Shown one piece after another: positions 28,150-33,608 of a stretch of DNA of 33,608 nt (position 1 is the first letter of the stretch; every line of letters begins with the position of its first letter). This DNA is from Gammaproteobacteria bacterium (GTDB lineage: Bacteria; Pseudomonadota; Gammaproteobacteria; Pseudomonadales; Azotimanducaceae): NCBI GenBank assembly GCA_002704225.1, contig PAFU01000036.1:14453-48060 (forward strand), read 5' to 3'. Made by a program: the position numbers and the translations under genes. The notes beneath the pieces were generated by a model. It was not told the DNA's origin. It saw only the letters and a list, made by a program, of their open reading frames with translations, and searched no databases.

Positions 28150-28809
28150 CTATCCTTGAGGCGCTGCTGCAGGAGCATTCGACCCAATAACTTCGCCTTT
28201 GAAAATCCACACCTTAATACCCAGAATTCCATAGGTTGTTTCGGCTTCAAACGTGGCGTAATCAATGTCGGCCCGCAGCGTATGCAGAGGAACTCGGCCC
28301 TCATGGTAGACCTCAGAACGTGCGATCTCGGCACCACCCAGTCGGCCCGCTACTCGCACTTTGATGCCTTCAGCACCCAGGCGCATCGCGTTCTGAATCA
28401 CACGGCGCATCGCCCGACGAAACTGAACTCGTCGCTCCAACTGCTGGGCAACATTCTGCGCTACCAGCACCGCATCAAGCTCAGGCTTGCGAATTTCTTC
28501 TATGTTGATGTGCACTGGCACACCCATGCGCTTCGATAATTCTTTGCGTAACTTATCTACGTCTTCACCTTTTTTACCAATCACAATGCCTGGACGGGCT
28601 GTGTGGATGGTGACTCGCGCGGTTTGAGCTGGCCGAGCAATCTCGATGCGCCCAACGGAGGCGTCAGCCAATCTCTCACGAAGATACTGGCGAACTTCTA
28701 AGTCGTTCAGCAGATATTCCGCATAATGCTTCTTATCGGCAAACCAGACAGATGTGTGATCCTTGACGATGCCAAGGCGAATCCCGGTTGGATGTACTTT
28801 TTGACCCAT
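28150..28809 (-). CDS. rpsC: Small ribosomal subunit protein S3
   Basis: S3 lies at the mRNA entry pore and has helicase activity with S4 and S5. The 219 residues start [20 protein letters not shown], include the KH-domain loop VIGKKGEDV and the C-terminal domain with [33 protein letters not shown]. It is about 14 residues shorter than E. coli S3, lacking the basic tail and ending in a small Ala/Pro-rich segment. The start is 9 bases after the rplV stop. Confidence 0.98.
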   Translation of the reverse strand: MGQKVHPTGIRLGIVKDHTSVWFADKKHYAEYLLNDLEVRQYLRERLADASVGRIEIARPAQTARVTIHTARPGIVIGKKGEDVDKLRKELSKRMGVPVHINIEEIRKPELDAVLVAQNVAQQLERRVQFRRAMRRVIQNAMRLGAEGIKVRVAGRLGGAEIARSEVYHEGRVPLHTLRADIDYATFEAETTYGILGIKVWIFKGEVIGSNAPAAAPQG

Positions 28810-28818
28810 GCTGTTCTC

Positions 28819-29154
28819 TTATTCCGTATCCGACACCGTCACAGTGATGTGACAGCTACGCTTTAAAATTCGATCCGCTCTTCCCTTGGCACGAGGACGA
28901 ATGCGCTTCATGGTCATGCCCGCGTTGACGTAAATCTCTGAGATTCGCAGATCATCAACATCAACACCTTCGTTGTGTTCGGCATTTGCGATTGCCGATT
29001 CCACGGTTTTCTTAACCAATACAGCACCTTTCTTCGTGCTGAAATTCAGAATATCCAGCGCGTCGGCAACGGGCTTGCCACGGACTTGATCCGCAACTAG
29101 CCGCACCTTCTGCGGCGAAATTTGTAAACGTTTTGCTATGGCACTGACTTGCAT
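28819..29154 (-). CDS. rplV: Large ribosomal subunit protein L22
   Basis: L22 lines the exit tunnel, and its beta-hairpin tip helps form the constriction where macrolides bind. The 111 residues start [26 protein letters not shown] and contain the hairpin region [28 protein letters not shown]. Length equals the family norm. It follows rpsS by 25 bases. Confidence 0.98.
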   Translation of the reverse strand: MQVSAIAKRLQISPQKVRLVADQVRGKPVADALDILNFSTKKGAVLVKKTVESAIANAEHNEGVDVDDLRISEIYVNAGMTMKRIRPRAKGRADRILKRSCHITVTVSDTE

Positions 29155-29179
29155 CGTCTTCCTCTATTCTCTCGCTGCG

Positions 29180-29455
29180 CTAGCGCTTGGCTTTTTTGTC
29201 AGCCGCATGGCCGCGATAGGTTCGGGTTGGCGCAAACTCACCGAGTTTGTGTCCTACCATGTCTTCGTTGATCACAACCGGCACATGCTGGCGCCCGTTA
29301 TAAATCGCAATCGTCAGGCCTACCATTTCAGGCATCACCATGGAGCGGCGTGACCACGTTTTGATCGGACGTCGCTCGTTGTTCTCGACTGCTTTCTCTA
29401 CCTTCTTCAACAAATGCGTGTCGACGAAGGGTCCTTTAAATAGGGATCTAGGCAC
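29180..29455 (-). CDS. rpsS: Small ribosomal subunit protein S19
   Basis: S19 pairs with S13 in the head of the 30S subunit. The 91 residues start at a GTG, read as [15 protein letters not shown] after the initiator, and include [30 protein letters not shown] and the basic end AADKKAKR. The GTG at 29455 is supported by AGGAGA seven bases upstream and by the invariant N-terminus. It follows rplB by 23 bases. Confidence 0.97.
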   Translation of the reverse strand: MPRSLFKGPFVDTHLLKKVEKAVENNERRPIKTWSRRSMVMPEMVGLTIAIYNGRQHVPVVINEDMVGHKLGEFAPTRTYRGHAADKKAKR

Positions 29456-29478
29456 TTATCGTTCTCCTATGGCGCTGA

Positions 29479-30306
29479 CTAGCGCTTACCGCGACGACGA
29501 ACGATAAGATCGTCAGTGCGCTTGTTCTTTCTGGTCTTGTGTCCCTTCGTTGGAACACCCCAAGGGGTCACCGGATGACGGCCACCGGACGTCTTACCTT
29601 CACCACCACCATGCGGGTGATCGACTGGGTTCATGGCCACACCACGAACCGTTGGTCGCACGCCACGCCAGCGCTTCGCGCCAGCCTTACCGAGAGAGCG
29701 CAAGCTGTGCTCACTGTTACCCACTTCACCAAGCGTTGCGCGACATTCGCTCAACACGCGTCGCATCTCCCCTGAGCGCAAGCGCAAGGTCGCGTACGTA
29801 CCCTCACGAGCCACCAGCTGGCAGGAGCCACCGGCGCTTCGAACCATCTGAGCACCCTTGCCGGGCTTGAGTTCGACGCAGTGGATCACACTACCGACGG
29901 GAATATTTCGAATGGCCAGCGTGTTTCCGGGCTTAATCGGCGACGTTGGCCCGCTCATGATCGGATCGCCAGCATGCACACCCTTGGGGGCGATGATGTA
30001 ACGGCGCTCGCCATCTGCGTACTTCAACAACGCGATATTAGCGGTACGATTGGGGTCGTATTCTAGGCGCTCTACAACGGCTGGAATCCCGTCCTTGTTG
30101 CGCTTCCAATCGATAATTCGATAGTGCTGCTTATGGCCGCCACCACGGTGACGTGTCGTAATGCGACCTGCATTGTTACGACCGCCAGACTTCTTCTGTG
30201 GCGTCAACAACGCTTTGTGCGGCGCACCTTTATGCAGCTCTGAATCTACAACCTTGACGACAAATCGACGCCCAGGAGAGGTTGGTTTTGTCTTTACAAC
30301 AGCCAT
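29479..30306 (-). CDS. rplB: Large ribosomal subunit protein L2
   Basis: L2 is needed for subunit association and peptidyl-transferase centre integrity. The 275 residues contain the RNA-binding domain with [25 protein letters not shown] and the conserved [13 protein letters not shown] near the C-terminus, whose histidine is important for activity. Length matches the family (273 in E. coli). It lies 10 bases after rplW. Confidence 0.98.
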   Translation of the reverse strand: MAVVKTKPTSPGRRFVVKVVDSELHKGAPHKALLTPQKKSGGRNNAGRITTRHRGGGHKQHYRIIDWKRNKDGIPAVVERLEYDPNRTANIALLKYADGERRYIIAPKGVHAGDPIMSGPTSPIKPGNTLAIRNIPVGSVIHCVELKPGKGAQMVRSAGGSCQLVAREGTYATLRLRSGEMRRVLSECRATLGEVGNSEHSLRSLGKAGAKRWRGVRPTVRGVAMNPVDHPHGGGEGKTSGGRHPVTPWGVPTKGHKTRKNKRTDDLIVRRRGKR

Positions 30307-30316
30307 GCCTAAACCC

Positions 30317-30613
30317 TTATTCCGCCACCATGTAGTCGAGCTCTTGGCCCGCAGCTACAGTGACGTATGCTTTTTTCCAATTCTTCTTGCGCGACATACC
30401 GCGAGCGGTGCGCTTCAGCTTGCCTTTTACGTTAGCGGTCGTGACCTTAGTCACTGACACACTGAAAATGCTTTCAACAGCTGCACGTATCTCTATTTTT
30501 GTTGCATCAGGCGCCACTTTAAAGGCGTATTGGTTTGCCTCTTCGCCTTGGACAGACACCTTCTCAGTGATGTGCGGCTCACGCAGTACGGTGAAAATGC
30601 GTTCCTGATTCAT
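30317..30613 (-). CDS. rplW: Large ribosomal subunit protein L23
   Basis: L23 is at the tunnel exit and is the main docking site for trigger factor and SRP. The 98 residues contain the family motifs [44 protein letters not shown] and the loop [23 protein letters not shown]. The start overlaps the rplD stop by four bases (ATGA), implying coupled translation. Confidence 0.98.
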   Translation of the reverse strand: MNQERIFTVLREPHITEKVSVQGEEANQYAFKVAPDATKIEIRAAVESIFSVSVTKVTTANVKGKLKRTARGMSRKKNWKKAYVTVAAGQELDYMVAE

Positions 30614-31215
30614 GCCAACACCCCCTCTAATTTCTTCAGGGCGGGCACCGTAATCAGTACTTTCTCGTAGCTGATAAGGCTCACCGGATCCAAACCGTCC
30701 ACATCGCGAACGTCGATACCTTTCACGTTACGAGCGGCCAAAAATAAGTTTTCGTCGACATCTTCCGTGACGATCAGAGCGCCAGACATATCCAGCTCTT
30801 TCAGCTTTGCGACCAAGGCCTTTGTCTTCGGCGCTTCCACTGAAAACGACTCGATCGCGACTAGGCGCTCTTGCCGAATCAGCTCGGATACGATGCACTG
30901 CAACGCACCTCGGTACATCTTGCGATTCACCTTGGTTGAGTGATCTTGAGGCTGTGCGGCAAAGGTTACGCCACCGGAACGCCAAATCGGCGAACGCGTC
31001 GTGCCAGCACGAGCGCGGCCCGTACCTTTTTGACGCCAAGGCTTCTTACCGCCGCCGCTAACCGCAGATCGGTTCTTCTGAGCGCGAGAGCCCTGTCGAG
31101 CACCAGCCATGTAGGCGACGACGACCTGGTGAACCAGCGCTTCGTTGTATTCCCGGCTAAACGCCGTGTCGGCTACTTCCACGCTGCCGCCGTCTACTGC
31201 GAGATTTAAATTCAT
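30610..31215 (-). CDS. rplD: Large ribosomal subunit protein L4
   Basis: L4 lines the exit tunnel and, in E. coli and relatives, represses the S10 operon by binding its leader RNA, acting on both transcription (with NusA) and translation. The 201 residues match E. coli in length and include the tunnel loop [34 protein letters not shown] and the C-terminal globular part ending LKKLEGVLA. Start and stop each overlap a neighbour by four bases (ATGA). Confidence 0.98.
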   Translation of the reverse strand: MNLNLAVDGGSVEVADTAFSREYNEALVHQVVVAYMAGARQGSRAQKNRSAVSGGGKKPWRQKGTGRARAGTTRSPIWRSGGVTFAAQPQDHSTKVNRKMYRGALQCIVSELIRQERLVAIESFSVEAPKTKALVAKLKELDMSGALIVTEDVDENLFLAARNVKGIDVRDVDGLDPVSLISYEKVLITVPALKKLEGVLA

Positions 31216-31868
31216 TTCGCGTCTCCTGCGCCTGGACGCGCCTTAACAGCAGGCCGTATGCAGACATCTCCGCCTGGAGCTCCGGGAACCGCACCTTTAA
31301 CCATGATTAAATTGCGCTCGGAATCCACTCGGACAACTTCCAAATTCTGGGTGGTTACTTTTGCTGCACCCATGTGGCCGGACATCTTCTTACCCTTAAA
31401 TACTCGACCCGGGGTCTGGCATTGGCCAATCGAACCCGGTGCTCGGTGAGAGATCGAGTTGCCGTGTGTATTATCTTGGCCGCGGAAGTTCCAGCGCTTG
31501 ATGGTGCCGGCGTAACCCTTACCCTTGGAGGTGCCTTGCACGTCGACAATTTGACCTGCCTCGAACTGATCGACAGCCAACTCGCCACCGATGTCCAGAT
31601 CGCCAGCCTCGTCTACGCGAAATTCCCAGAGACCGCGACCACTGCCTGCATTCGCCTTGGCGAAGTGTCCAGCCATTGCCTTGGTCACCCGGCTGCGGCG
31701 ACGCTCGCCGGTCGTTACTTGAATCGCGACATAGCCGTCGTTATCCAGATTCTTCACCTGAGTAACTCGATTTGGTTCTGCTTCGATGACAGTCACGGGA
31801 ACGGACACGCCTTCTTCATTGAAGATTCGTGTCATACCGCTCTTTTTACCTATCAATCCAATTGCCAT
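31212..31868 (-). CDS. rplC: Large ribosomal subunit protein L3
   Basis: L3 is an early assembly protein that reaches the peptidyl-transferase centre. The 218 residues start [20 protein letters not shown] and include [27 protein letters not shown], which contains the glutamine methylated by PrmB in E. coli; the residue after it is Cys here rather than Asn. It is about nine residues longer than E. coli L3. AGGAAG before the ATG is a good ribosome binding site. Unusually, 186 structured bases separate it from rpsJ. Confidence 0.98.
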   Translation of the reverse strand: MAIGLIGKKSGMTRIFNEEGVSVPVTVIEAEPNRVTQVKNLDNDGYVAIQVTTGERRRSRVTKAMAGHFAKANAGSGRGLWEFRVDEAGDLDIGGELAVDQFEAGQIVDVQGTSKGKGYAGTIKRWNFRGQDNTHGNSISHRAPGSIGQCQTPGRVFKGKKMSGHMGAAKVTTQNLEVVRVDSERNLIMVKGAVPGAPGGDVCIRPAVKARPGAGDAK

Positions 31869-31928
31869 TGGTCTTCCTAACTTAAGCGTTCTACCTGCGG
31901 CGATTACAACGGCGTGCGGACCCTCGCC

Positions 31929-31998
31929 CCTCTTTCTTTATTTAAAAGAAGAGGACTAAAGCCCGGCTTGCGCCTTTCGCCGGCTCCCTATCGGAGCC
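31929..31998 (-). other. Structured RNA segment between rpsJ and rplC
   Basis: Downstream of the rpsJ terminator the minus-strand RNA can form several further hairpins. One is a perfect 6-bp stem GGCTCC/GGAGCC with a 5-base loop (31982-31998). Another is a CCGGC/GCCGG stem (31963-31983) sharing two bases with the first, so the two may be mutually exclusive. The third is a 10-bp stem with one bulge and an AT-rich loop (31929-31954). The remaining bases to the rplC start contain the ribosome binding site and no recognised promoter. Confidence 0.55.
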
Positions 31999-32011
31999 TT
32001 TTGGTATCAAA

Positions 32012-32050
32012 CAATAAAAAGCTGCCTGGCCATTACTGGCGAGACAGCTT
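32012..32050 (-). terminator. Intrinsic terminator directly after rpsJ
   Basis: On the minus strand AAGCTGTCTCGCC (32038-32050) pairs with GGCCAGGCAGCTT (32019-32031) around a six-base loop: twelve pairs including one G-U, with one mismatch. The stem runs into TTTTTATT (32013-32020), a good U tract. It begins four bases after the rpsJ stop codon. Its position inside the S10 operon, ahead of some 27 downstream genes, suggests an attenuator or partial terminator instead of a true operon end. Confidence 0.75.
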
Positions 32051-32054
32051 CAAC

Positions 32055-32366
32055 TCAATTCAAACTAATCTGTACTTCCCCCCCGGCCGCCAAATCGAGC
32101 TTCATCAGAGCATCGACGGTCTTTTCGGTAGGTTCTACGATATCCAGGAGCCTTTTATGGGTACGGATTTCGTACTGATCCCGCGCGTCTTTGTTGACGT
32201 GGGGAGAAACCAAAATCGTAAAGCGTTCTTTACGCGTTGGCAGCGGAATAGGACCTCGCACCTGAGCGCCCGTGCGCTTGGCGGTGTCTACTATTTCCTG
32301 AGTCGACACATCAATTAAGCGATGATCGAATGCCTTCAGATGAATGCGAATACGCTGGTTTTGCAC
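32055..32366 (-). CDS. rpsJ: Small ribosomal subunit protein S10 (NusE)
   Basis: S10 is a head protein of the 30S subunit and also NusE, which with NusB binds boxA RNA in rRNA antitermination and contacts NusG. The 103 residues match E. coli: [18 protein letters not shown] at the N-terminus, then [42 protein letters not shown]. The start is GTG at 32366 with GGAG seven bases upstream. The gene is isolated: a 351-base leader with a boxA-like element precedes it, and a terminator directly follows its stop, so its expression may be set separately from rplC onward. Confidence 0.98.
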   Translation of the reverse strand: MQNQRIRIHLKAFDHRLIDVSTQEIVDTAKRTGAQVRGPIPLPTRKERFTILVSPHVNKDARDQYEIRTHKRLLDIVEPTEKTVDALMKLDLAAGGEVQISLN

Positions 32367-32386
32367 TTACGAACTCCAAACCCAAA

Positions 32387-32446
32387 TTAAAGTTGCTGAT
32401 CACATGCGAACGAGGGCGAGCCTCGCTGCCGCGGGTAATCAAGCAT
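32387..32446 (-). CDS. Possible 19-codon leader ORF upstream of rpsJ
   Basis: Reading the minus strand, an ATG at 32446 opens a 19-codon frame (MLDYPRQRGS and nine more residues) that stops 20 bases before the rpsJ GTG. AGGAG precedes the ATG but only two bases away, closer than ideal. The boxA-like element ends two bases before the AGGAG. I do not recognise the peptide. It may be a regulatory upstream ORF or chance. Confidence 0.25.
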   Translation of the reverse strand: MLDYPRQRGSPSFACDQQL

Positions 32447-32452
32447 TTCTCC

Positions 32453-32464
32453 TGTTAAAGAGCG
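32453..32464 (-). promoter_or_regulatory. boxA-like Nus-factor element in S10 leader
   Basis: The minus strand reads CGCTCTTTAACA, matching the E. coli rRNA boxA (TGCTCTTTAACA) at 11 of 12 positions. boxA RNA is bound by NusB together with S10 (NusE). It lies 86 bases upstream of rpsJ, which encodes S10, and 7 bases after a hairpin, recalling the boxB-boxA order of rRNA leaders. Confidence 0.7.
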
Positions 32465-32471
32465 TTTACCC

Positions 32472-32504
32472 ATCGGCTCATCAACAAACGTTGAGCCAGC
32501 CGAT
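32472..32504 (-). other. Hairpin upstream of boxA in S10 leader
   Basis: ATCGGCT (32498-32504, read on the minus strand) pairs with AGCCGAT (32472-32478), and inside it TCAAC pairs with GTTGA around a four-base loop, twelve pairs in all with small internal loops. An alternative six-pair stem, GGCTCA/TGAGCC (32475-32497), competes with it, so the element could switch. It may be boxB-like, or part of an L4-responsive leader. Confidence 0.55.
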
Positions 32505-32717
32505 CAATAAATTCCTAATCCTCTCTGCGACCCATGGCGCCCACTGAGTGACGCCCCGCCGCAACATCCCTTTATCCGACAATGAGGGGCTAGATTTTAA
32601 GCCTTCCTCCTCCCCGGTTTGGGCCGCGAATCATACAGACTGATTCACAACCCGGCAACATGTGATGTGGGGAAAAATGAAATTAATCCCGACTGTCGCC
32701 TGCTGTATCACAAACGT

Positions 32718-33608
32718 CTAGTCGATGACCTTGGCAACGACGCCCGCGCCTACGGTACGACCGCCTTCGCGGATCGCGAAACGCAGTCCATCGTCCATCG
32801 CAATCGGACAGATCAGCTCAACAACCATCTTAATGTTGTCGCCCGGCATCACCATCTCAACACCCTCAGGCAACTCGCAGGCGCCCGTTACATCCGTCGT
32901 GCGGAAGTAAAACTGCGGACGATAGCCTTTGAAAAATGGGGTGTGGCGACCACCTTCGTCTTTCGACAACACGTAAACTTCTGCCTCGAACTTGGTGTGC
33001 GGCGTAATCGCGCCTGGCAACGTCAGTACCTGACCGCGCTCTACTTCTTCACGCTTCGTACCTCGCAACAACACACCAACGTTCTCACCTGCGCGACCTT
33101 CGTCCAGCAGCTTGCGGAACATCTCAACACCGGTGCAGGTCGTCTTCATCGTTTCTTTGATACCAACGATTTCGATCTCATCACCGACGTTCACGATGCC
33201 GCGCTCAACACGACCCGTCACTACCGTGCCTCGACCTGAAATCGAGAACACGTCTTCGATAGGCATCAAGAACGGCTGATCTACCGCACGCTCTGGCTCG
33301 GGAATGTAGCTGTCCAGGGTGTCGACCAAGGCTTTAACCGCGCTCGTGCCCAGCTCATTGTCGTCCTTGCCTTCCAACGCCATCAGGGCGCTGCCCATGA
33401 TAATCGGCGTATCGCCTGGGAACTCATACTGCTCTAGCAGATCAATCAGCTCCATCTCAACAAGCTCTTTCATCTCTTCGTATTCTTCCGTACCAACGCC
33501 GCCGCAGTCTTCTGCCAGCAGGTCAGCTTTGTTCAAAAATACGACAATCTTGGGCACACCAACCTGACGAGACAGCAAAATGTGCTCACGTGTCTGTGGC
33601 ATGGGGCC
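32718..33608 (-). CDS. tuf: Elongation factor Tu, C-terminal three quarters (partial)
   Basis: EF-Tu carries aminoacyl-tRNA to the ribosome as a GTP complex. The frame is open to the window edge, so the N-terminus with the P loop is missing. The 296 visible residues start at [12 protein letters not shown] and include the guanine-specificity motif NKAD, domain 2 ([26 protein letters not shown]) and domain 3 ([24 protein letters not shown]). After NKADLL there is an insertion of about ten residues (around EDCGGVG) compared with E. coli EF-Tu, plus a loop with KDDNELG common in other gammaproteobacteria. It probably belongs to a str operon extending beyond the window. Confidence 0.98.
   Translation of the reverse strand, partial: GPMPQTREHILLSRQVGVPKIVVFLNKADLLAEDCGGVGTEEYEEMKELVEMELIDLLEQYEFPGDTPIIMGSALMALEGKDDNELGTSAVKALVDTLDSYIPEPERAVDQPFLMPIEDVFSISGRGTVVTGRVERGIVNVGDEIEIVGIKETMKTTCTGVEMFRKLLDEGRAGENVGVLLRGTKREEVERGQVLTLPGAITPHTKFEAEVYVLSKDEGGRHTPFFKGYRPQFYFRTTDVTGACELPEGVEMVMPGDNIKMVVELICPIAMDDGLRFAIREGGRTVGAGVVAKVID

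Larger units (their letters stand above)
32367..32717 (-). promoter_or_regulatory. S10 operon leader and promoter region
   Basis: This 351-base gap between tuf and rpsJ holds the S10 operon control region. The best promoter on the minus strand is TTGCCG (32653-32658), 17 bases, TATGAT (32630-32635), followed by a GC-rich discriminator (TCGCGGCC) typical of stringently controlled ribosomal promoters. Transcription from it would give a leader of about 257 bases with a hairpin (32472-32504), boxA (32453-32464) and a second stem of five or more pairs near 32411-32425. I see no clear tuf terminator, so read-through from tuf is possible. Confidence 0.6.

Noticed and set aside
32594-32599. TAAAAT as the -10 of the S10 promoter
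   Set aside because: No acceptable -35 lies 16-18 bases upstream, whereas TTGCCG-N17-TATGAT just upstream has both elements.
32626-32648. Hairpin GTGAATCA/TGATTCGC as the tuf terminator
   Set aside because: Stable enough (eight pairs on the minus strand) but followed by GGCCCAAACC, with no T run; it overlaps the better-supported promoter.

Overview
The window is a chromosomal segment of a gammaproteobacterium. Every recognisable protein is a housekeeping protein of gammaproteobacterial type. The order proA-nadD-rsfS-rlmH-mrdA-rodA-mltB-rlpA-dacA-ybeD-lipB, and ssb/uvrA lying near rplQ, resemble Pseudomonas-like lineages more than enteric bacteria. I cannot name a genus. I see no rRNA, tRNA, insertion sequence, prophage or CRISPR array.

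Layout. (1) Positions 1-1894, plus strand: the 3' end of prfA, then prmC and moeB, each overlapping the next by 8 bases; PrmC methylates the release factor made by prfA. (2) Positions 1872-12581, minus strand, read right to left: a LON-domain protein, proA, nadD, rsfS, rlmH, mrdA (PBP2), rodA, mltB, rlpA, dacA (PBP5/6), ybeD and lipB. This is the cell-elongation and peptidoglycan cluster with NAD, ribosome-silencing, proline and lipoate functions attached. (3) Positions 12664-17053: uppP (plus), ssb (minus) and uvrA (plus), covering undecaprenyl phosphate recycling and DNA repair. (4) Positions 17124-33608, minus strand: a fused S10-spc-alpha ribosomal superoperon, tuf (partial)-rpsJ-rplC-rplD-rplW-rplB-rpsS-rplV-rpsC-rplP-rpmC-rpsQ-rplN-rplX-rplE-rpsN-rpsH-rplF-rplR-rpsE-rpmD-rplO-secY-rpmJ-rpsM-rpsK-rpsD-rpoA-rplQ, with a class V aminotransferase only 6 bases after rplQ. 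rpmJ (38 codons) was read directly from the sequence.

The most interesting part is the non-coding DNA around rpsJ, which encodes S10, also known as the antitermination factor NusE. The 351-base tuf-rpsJ gap holds a plausible sigma70 promoter with a GC-rich discriminator, a 12-bp hairpin, and, 7 bases after it, a boxA-like element matching the E. coli rRNA boxA at 11 of 12 positions; a 19-codon leader ORF follows. The unusually long 186-base rpsJ-rplC gap then starts with a strong intrinsic terminator 4 bases after the rpsJ stop, followed by further hairpins. NusB-S10 is the known ligand of boxA, so the layout suggests S10 may control its own synthesis or read-through into the rest of the operon. 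The sequence elements are visible; the regulatory model is inference.

Other unusual points are an approximately 10-residue insertion in the EF-Tu G domain, a 65-residue acidic tail on L17, a possible leaderless proA transcript, and several non-ATG starts (mrdA, rsfS, uvrA, nadD, rpsJ, rpsS), some with strong ribosome binding sites.
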